DNA of 17,493 nt from Thermomicrobiales bacterium (GTDB lineage Bacteria > Chloroflexota > Chloroflexia > Thermomicrobiales > UBA6265), in NCBI GenBank assembly GCA_020847015.1, contig JADLCW010000285.1, forward strand, positions 1 through 17,493. The letters run 5' to 3'. Every line of letters begins with the position of its first letter. Position 1 is the first letter of the stretch. Below are positions 13,775 through 17,493 of this stretch, one piece after another. The translations under genes were made by a program, and so were the position numbers. The notes under the pieces were generated by a model. It was not told where the DNA came from, made no database searches, and saw only the letters and a program-made list of their open reading frames with translations.

Positions 13775-14932
13775 ATGGTGACGAGTTTGATCACGAAGGG
13801 CAAAGATCAGGGATATCTCCTTTCCGAAGACATCGTAGCCGCGTTCCCCAACGCAGAAGATCACCTCGATCGCCTCGAAGAGTTCTATTCCTCGTTGGTG
13901 GCCGAAGGCATCCAGGTGCTGGAGAAAGCGCCGCCCAAACCCAAGTCCGAACCCAAACCGCGTTCGTCGGCGCACCCCGCCGAACGCCATCCGGAGCGGT
14001 TCGCCCCCGGCGAGGATTATTCCGCTGGCGTCGGCGACTCCGTGCGCCTCTACTTGCAAGAGATCGGCGAAACGGACCTGCTGACGATGCAGGAAGAGGT
14101 GTGGCTGGCCAAGCGCATGGATCGCGGGTTGCAGGCCGCCGACCGACTGCTGGACCCAACCATCACTTCGGAAGAGCAATTCTCGCTGGAGGCCGACAAA
14201 GCCGACGGCGAAGCGGCCCGCTGTCATCTCATCCAGGCCAATCTGCGCCTGGTCGTTTAGGTCGCCAAGAAATACGTCGGCCGCGGGCTCTCGTTTCTCG
14301 ACCTCATTCAGGAAGGCAACATCGGCCTGATGAAGGCCACCGACAAGTTTGACTACACGCGCGGCTTCAAGTTCAGCACCTACGCCACCTGGTGGATCCG
14401 TCAGGCGATCACCCGCGCCATCTCCGATCAGAGCCGCACCATCCGGCTGCCGGTTCACGTTGGGGAAACGATCAACCGGGTCAAGAAAACGAGCCACCGC
14501 CTACAGCAGATTCTGGAGCGGGAGCCGACTCAGGAAGAGATCGCCCGAGCGATGGATGTGCCGGACGACAAGGTGCGTCAAGTGCTCGATGTCTCCCGCC
14601 ACCCGGTGTCGCTGGAAGCTCCGGTCGGGCAGGATGGCGACGCCTTCCTCGGCGATTTCATCGAGGACGACTCGATGCCGCAGCCACTGGAGTTGGCCTC
14701 GCAGGAGTTGCTCAAGACTCAGATCGGCGATGCGCTGGAGAAGCTGACCGAGCGCGAACGCAAGATCATCCTGCTGCGCTTCGGCCTGGAGGATGGTCGA
14801 TTCCGCACGCTGGAAGAAGTTGGCCGGGAATTCGGCATCACCCGCGAGCGCATCCGCCAGATCGAGGCGAAAGCGCTACGCAAGCTGCGCCACCCCAGCT
14901 ACAGCCGCAAATTGCGGGGCTACCTCGAATAG
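13775..14932 (+). pseudogene. rpoD: primary sigma factor (RpoD/SigA) interrupted by an in-frame TAG
   Basis: The gene encodes a sigma70-family factor that directs RNA polymerase to promoters. Without the stop it would be 385 codons. Codons 1-50 are region 1.1-like (ITKGKDQGYLLSEDI), then a Pro/Lys linker, region 1.2 (DSVRLYLQEIGETDLLTMQE, from 88) and region 2 from about 148. Region 2 continues after the stop with VAKKYVGRGLSFLDLIQEGN, IGLMKATDKF and the 2.3-2.4 helix FSTYATWWIRQAITRAI. Region 3 is VGETINRVKK through SLEAPVG. Region 4 is LTERERKIILLRFGLEDG and TLEEVGREFGITRERIRQIE. TAG at 14258-14260 falls between LRLVV and VAKKY, where relatives have serine. Both sides stay in one frame and are well conserved, so the stop is recent or an error. 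ATG 13775 is chosen by homology to region 1.1; the frame is open back to 13598. Confidence 0.85.
14258..14260 (+). other. in-frame TAG within sigma region 2.1
   Basis: The codons read GTC GTT TAG GTC GCC. Homologous factors such as Escherichia coli RpoD have a small residue, serine, at this place (NLRLVISIAKKY). TCG to TAG is one C-to-A change. The same gene ends in TAG at 14930-14932, and yebC, fabF and the CBS gene also use TAG as a stop. Confidence 0.9.
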
Positions 14933-14962
14933 TCGCGTTCGCAAGTTTGGCCGGGAACAATG

Positions 14963-14988
14963 ACGGGGCCGCCAATTGGCGGCCCCGT
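14963..14988. terminator. perfect palindrome, probable bidirectional terminator between the sigma gene and fabF
   Basis: A 26-bp perfect inverted repeat (ACGGGGCCGCC, AATT centre, GGCGGCCCCGT) lies 31 bases after the sigma stop and 14 bases before the fabF stop, between converging genes. No T-run follows on either strand, so it is a strong hairpin without the classical U-tract. Confidence 0.65.
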
Positions 14989-15001
14989 CGCGTTGGCGTC
15001 G

Positions 15002-16255
15002 CTATTCGGCGAACGCCGAGAAAATCAGCGAAACGTTGTGGCCGCCAAATCCCATCGAGTTGCTCATGGCGTGGCGGATCTCGATATCGCGCGCCATATT
15101 GGGCACATAGTCGAGATCGCAGTCGGGGTCGGCCGTCTCCTGGTTGATCGTCGGCGGAGCGATGCCCCGCTGGATGGCGAGCACCGAAATTGCGCCTTCG
15201 AGCGCTCCTGCCGCGCCCAGCAGGTGGCCGGTCATCGACTTGGTGCCGCTGACCGGCAACGTCGCAGCAGCTTCCCCGAACGCCGCCTTCAGCGCCTGCG
15301 TCTCGAATTTCTCGTTGAGTTGGGTCGAGGTGCCGTGCGCGTTCAGGTAGTCGATGTCGCCCGGGCGCAACCCCGCATCGACCAGCGCCAGCCGCATGGC
15401 CTTGGCCGCTCCGATGCCGCCCGGAGCCGGCTGCACGACGTGGTTGGCGTCGTCGGTCGTGCCATAGCCGGCGAGTTCGGCCAGAATCACGGCGCCTCGC
15501 GCCCGCGCATGCGCCAGCGACTCCAGCACGAGCGTAGCCGCGCCCTCCCCCAGCACGAATCCTTCGCGCTCGGCGTCGAACGGACGGCTGGCCTTCTCGG
15601 GTGCATCGTTGCGCGTAGAAAGAGCGCCCATAGCGTTGAAACCAGCGATGGAGAGCGGTGACACCGCCGCCTCGGCCCCGCTGGCAAGCATCGCATCAGC
15701 CCAGCCGCGACGAATCATCTCGGCCGCCTCGCCGAGCGCATGGGCTGAGCTGGCGCAGGCCGAGACCGGGGCGAAGTTGGGACCACGCGCACCGAAGGTC
15801 ATGGCCACCACGCCGGAGGCCATGTTGGGCAAGAACATCGTCATGAAGAAGGGAGAGACGCGATGCGGTCCCTCATTCATCAGCGTTGCCGCGCCTTGCT
15901 CCAGTGTTGCTATGCCGCCCATGCCGCTGGCCACGATGGCGCCGACCCGGTCGGCGTTGCCCTCGTCGATCGTCAGACCGGAATGCTCCAGCGCCTCCCG
16001 CGTGGCCGCGACGGCGAACTGGGTGTAGCGGTCGGCGCGGCGGGCCTCCTTGCGACCCATCACCGCGGCCGGGTCGAACTCGCGAATCTGACCGGCGAAT
16101 CGCGTCGTCAGCGCCGAGGCATCGAAGCGCTCGATGGCGGACACGCCAGAGCGCCCAGCCACTAACCCCGCCCAGGTCGCCTCCCGCCCGAGGCCAAGGG
16201 GGGAAACAATGCCGATTCCGGTGATGACGACCCGGGTCCTGCCTTCCGGCGCCAT
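15002..16255 (-). CDS. fabF: beta-ketoacyl-[acyl-carrier-protein] synthase II
   Basis: FabF condenses malonyl-ACP with acyl-ACP in the elongation step of fatty acid synthesis. The Cys-His-His triad is complete: C167 in FAPVSACASSAHALGEA, H307 in YLNAHGTSTQLNE, and H344 in SGTKSMTGHLLGAAGA with the conserved Lys. RVVITGIGIVSPLGLG begins the thiolase fold, and NSMGFGGHN closes the protein. The length, 417 residues, is usual for FabF. ATG 16255 is preceded by GGAG at 6 bases; the frame extends to 16276 without a better site. The gene stands alone. No acpP, fabD or fabG adjoins it, although acpS lies about 10 kb away. Its stop faces the sigma gene across a palindrome and its start is divergent from the 6S RNA. 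Confidence 0.97.
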   Translation of the reverse strand: MAPEGRTRVVITGIGIVSPLGLGREATWAGLVAGRSGVSAIERFDASALTTRFAGQIREFDPAAVMGRKEARRADRYTQFAVAATREALEHSGLTIDEGNADRVGAIVASGMGGIATLEQGAATLMNEGPHRVSPFFMTMFLPNMASGVVAMTFGARGPNFAPVSACASSAHALGEAAEMIRRGWADAMLASGAEAAVSPLSIAGFNAMGALSTRNDAPEKASRPFDAEREGFVLGEGAATLVLESLAHARARGAVILAELAGYGTTDDANHVVQPAPGGIGAAKAMRLALVDAGLRPGDIDYLNAHGTSTQLNEKFETQALKAAFGEAAATLPVSGTKSMTGHLLGAAGALEGAISVLAIQRGIAPPTINQETADPDCDLDYVPNMARDIEIRHAMSNSMGFGGHNVSLIFSAFAE

Positions 16256-16394
16256 AGTCTTCTCCCGCGCCCGCATCAGGCGCCTGCTCGCGCTCGCGAA
16301 TGCCGGAGCGTCGTCGTTATCGCTTGGCCGGCCCGCTGCCGATCCCGCGCCGCCGATCTGGTCCGGGCGCCGGGGCGATGGTACCCTTGGCGCA

Positions 16395-16555
16395 CGGTCG
16401 ATCCTGCGGTGTTCGTGATGTTTTACGATGTCTTGAGCCGATAGTGAAACGAGTCGGGAGCTCCCAGCCGAGCGGTGTGCCGCGCGGGGTCGGGGTTCCC
16501 ACCTGCGAAAGCAGGTTCAAGGCTCCGTTGCACACGGCACAGGCGGGATCGACCG
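16395..16555 (+). ncRNA. ssrS: 6S RNA
   Basis: 6S RNA mimics an open promoter and sequesters housekeeping RNA polymerase holoenzyme. A 13-bp closing stem pairs 16395-16407 with 16543-16555, with one G-U pair. GAGCCGATA (16435-16443) matches the conserved stretch of Escherichia coli 6S RNA. On the 3' side ACCTGC-GAAA-GCAGGT (16501-16516) forms the small hairpin of the central bubble, followed by GGTTCAAGG (16514-16522), also a 6S hallmark. The intervening GC-rich part (about 16456-16500) folds into the terminal hairpin, with GCGG-TGTG-CCGC at its tip. The ends are approximate. The promoter is unclear; TACCCT near 16382 is a weak -10. It lies directly before holA. A tRNA-like reading of GGTTCAAGG is not supported, as no acceptor stem or anticodon arm fits. 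Confidence 0.85.
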
Positions 16556-16601
16556 CTTCTTCGCTCGCACCGCCCCGCATCGCCATTCCGGAGCGCCAAC
16601 C

Positions 16602-17493
16602 GTGATCGCTTTCGTCCACGGCCCAGATGCCGCCCTGGCTCGCGCCGCGGTCGCGCGCCTCGCCTCTGAGCACGACCCCGATGGATCCACGACATCGACG
16701 TTCGATGCGCGCGAGACACCATTGCCGCACCTCGTCGTCGCCGCCGGCAGCGCCGGGTTCTTCGGCGCCGGCCGAGTCGTCATTGTGCGCGATCTGATCG
16801 GTCGCTCTCGTAAAGCCGACGGAGTCGAACCGGTCGATGGGCGTGGCGGCGCGATTGATGTCGGGCCGCTGTTTGCGGTCGTGCCGCCGGAGAATCTGCT
16901 CATCCTGCACGAGCCAGCGCTCGCCTCCGTACCCGCCGCCGTTCGCAAGGCGGCCCCGCCCGATATGATCGCGATCGCTGGAGAGCCGCCGCGCGGCCGG
17001 GAACTGATCGCCTGGCTGCGAACAGCCGCGGCCGATGCGGGCGGCTCCATTGCGCCCGGCGCGGCGCAGTTGCTGGCCGCCAGTCTCTACCCCCAGACCT
17101 GGGCCAGCAAACCCAACAACCCGCGCTACGACCGGCCTCCAGATCTCGATCTGCTGCGCGGGCAAATCGAAACGCTCGCGCTCTACGCCCACCCCAATCC
17201 GGTCTCCGAAGCGCACGTGCGCGAACTGACGCCCGGCATGCCCGACGAGCGCATTTTCCGCTTCATGGAAGCCGCCGCAGCCGGTGATGTGGCTGCCGCA
17301 GCGACCGAACTGGAGCGATTATTGCTGGCCGGCGAGGAGCCCGCCAAGCTGGCGGCGCAGGTGTTTGGGCAAATCGAGCTAGGCGCGATCGCCGCCGCGG
17401 CCCGGGGGCAGGACCCGGCCAGGGTTGGCCGCGAGATCGGTCTCAGCAATCCGAACCAGATGGTCGCCATCGCCCGCACCCAACGCGGCGGGC
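16602..17493 (+). CDS. holA: DNA polymerase III delta subunit, 3' end beyond the window
   Basis: HolA opens the beta sliding clamp as part of the clamp loader. The frame is open for 297 codons and runs off the window end; relatives have about 330-340 residues, so only the last part is missing. The N-terminus reads IAFVHGPDAALARAAVARLA, where the family has the FLYGxD opening. VAAGSAGFFGAGRVVIVRDL is the typical next block. PENLLILHEPA and the C-terminal FRFMEAAAAGDVAAAATELE, LLAGEEPAKLAAQVFGQIE and GLSNPNQMVAIART match the collar domain. GTG 16602 has GGAG (16590-16593) at 8 bases. It lies 46 bases after the 6S RNA closing stem. Family assignment is by pattern, as delta subunits are weakly conserved. 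Confidence 0.85.
   Translation, partial: MIAFVHGPDAALARAAVARLASEHDPDGSTTSTFDARETPLPHLVVAAGSAGFFGAGRVVIVRDLIGRSRKADGVEPVDGRGGAIDVGPLFAVVPPENLLILHEPALASVPAAVRKAAPPDMIAIAGEPPRGRELIAWLRTAAADAGGSIAPGAAQLLAASLYPQTWASKPNNPRYDRPPDLDLLRGQIETLALYAHPNPVSEAHVRELTPGMPDERIFRFMEAAAAGDVAAAATELERLLLAGEEPAKLAAQVFGQIELGAIAAAARGQDPARVGREIGLSNPNQMVAIARTQRGG

Noticed and set aside
14258..14260. TAG read as a reassigned sense codon (for example pyrrolysine)
   Set aside because: TAG ends the same gene at 14930 and also yebC, fabF and the CBS gene, so it is a normal stop here. Site-specific suppression is not formally excluded but has no sequence support.
16275..16290. CAGGCGCCTG palindrome upstream of fabF
   Set aside because: It is short, and such palindromes are frequent in sequence this GC-rich. 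No second copy or promoter context suggests an operator.
16510..16545. tRNA T-arm-like sequence GGTTCAAGG
   Set aside because: No acceptor stem, anticodon arm or D-arm can be placed around it. It fits the 3' side of 6S RNA.
16317..17216. 299-codon minus-strand open frame
   Set aside because: It covers the 6S RNA and holA in antisense, with low-quality composition and no motifs. holA on the plus strand explains the region.
1..17493. CRISPR array, insertion sequence, prophage or defence system
   Set aside because: No regularly spaced repeats, transposase, integrase or terminal inverted repeats are visible, and nearly all sequence is assigned to housekeeping genes.

Overview
The window is GC-rich, densely packed bacterial chromosome, almost entirely housekeeping genes in short operons on both strands. 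Protein styles and layout (alr and acpS beside a stand-alone NnrD, yebC-ruvC-tlyA, hbd beside a B12-binding mutase subunit and MeaB, recurrent TATACT -10 elements) suggest Chloroflexota, perhaps Thermomicrobia-like. This is an impression from reading, not a database result. I see no insertion sequence, prophage, CRISPR array, tRNA or rRNA.

Layout. 1-158 holds the 3' end of an unrecognised gene, followed by a small four-helix membrane protein (162-656). After a roughly 280-base gap, a consensus promoter drives a regulator with a C-terminal helix-turn-helix (1032-1559), which ends at a strong intrinsic terminator (1581-1610). A minus-strand series follows, read from high to low coordinates: tatB-like, tgt, acpS, nnrD, a two-CBS protein and alr, the last four overlapping or nearly so. 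Divergent from tatB, the plus strand carries pth and a YhhQ-type queuosine-precursor transporter (start/stop overlap), then 3-hydroxyacyl-CoA dehydrogenase, a B12-binding mutase subunit and meaB. meaB converges on and overlaps larB by 90 bases. larB is the last gene of a minus-strand run yebC-ruvC-tlyA-larB.

Divergent from yebC is the primary sigma factor gene (13775-14932). It has a near-consensus promoter, a leader of about 220 nt with a possible 51-codon leader ORF, and an in-frame TAG at codon 162, inside conserved region 2.1. A 26-bp perfect palindrome separates it from convergent fabF. Upstream of fabF, on the plus strand, is an RNA with the sequence and fold of 6S RNA (about 16395-16555). 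It is followed by holA, which runs off the window.

The genes cover cell wall (alr), lipid synthesis (acpS, fabF), tRNA modification and recycling (tgt, yhhQ, pth), metabolite repair (nnrD), protein export (tatB), B12-dependent acyl-CoA metabolism, DNA replication and repair (holA, ruvC), rRNA methylation (tlyA) and transcription (sigma factor plus 6S RNA). The points most worth a second look are the interrupted sigma gene, the 6S RNA, and the pairing of an atypical TGT with a queuosine-precursor transporter.
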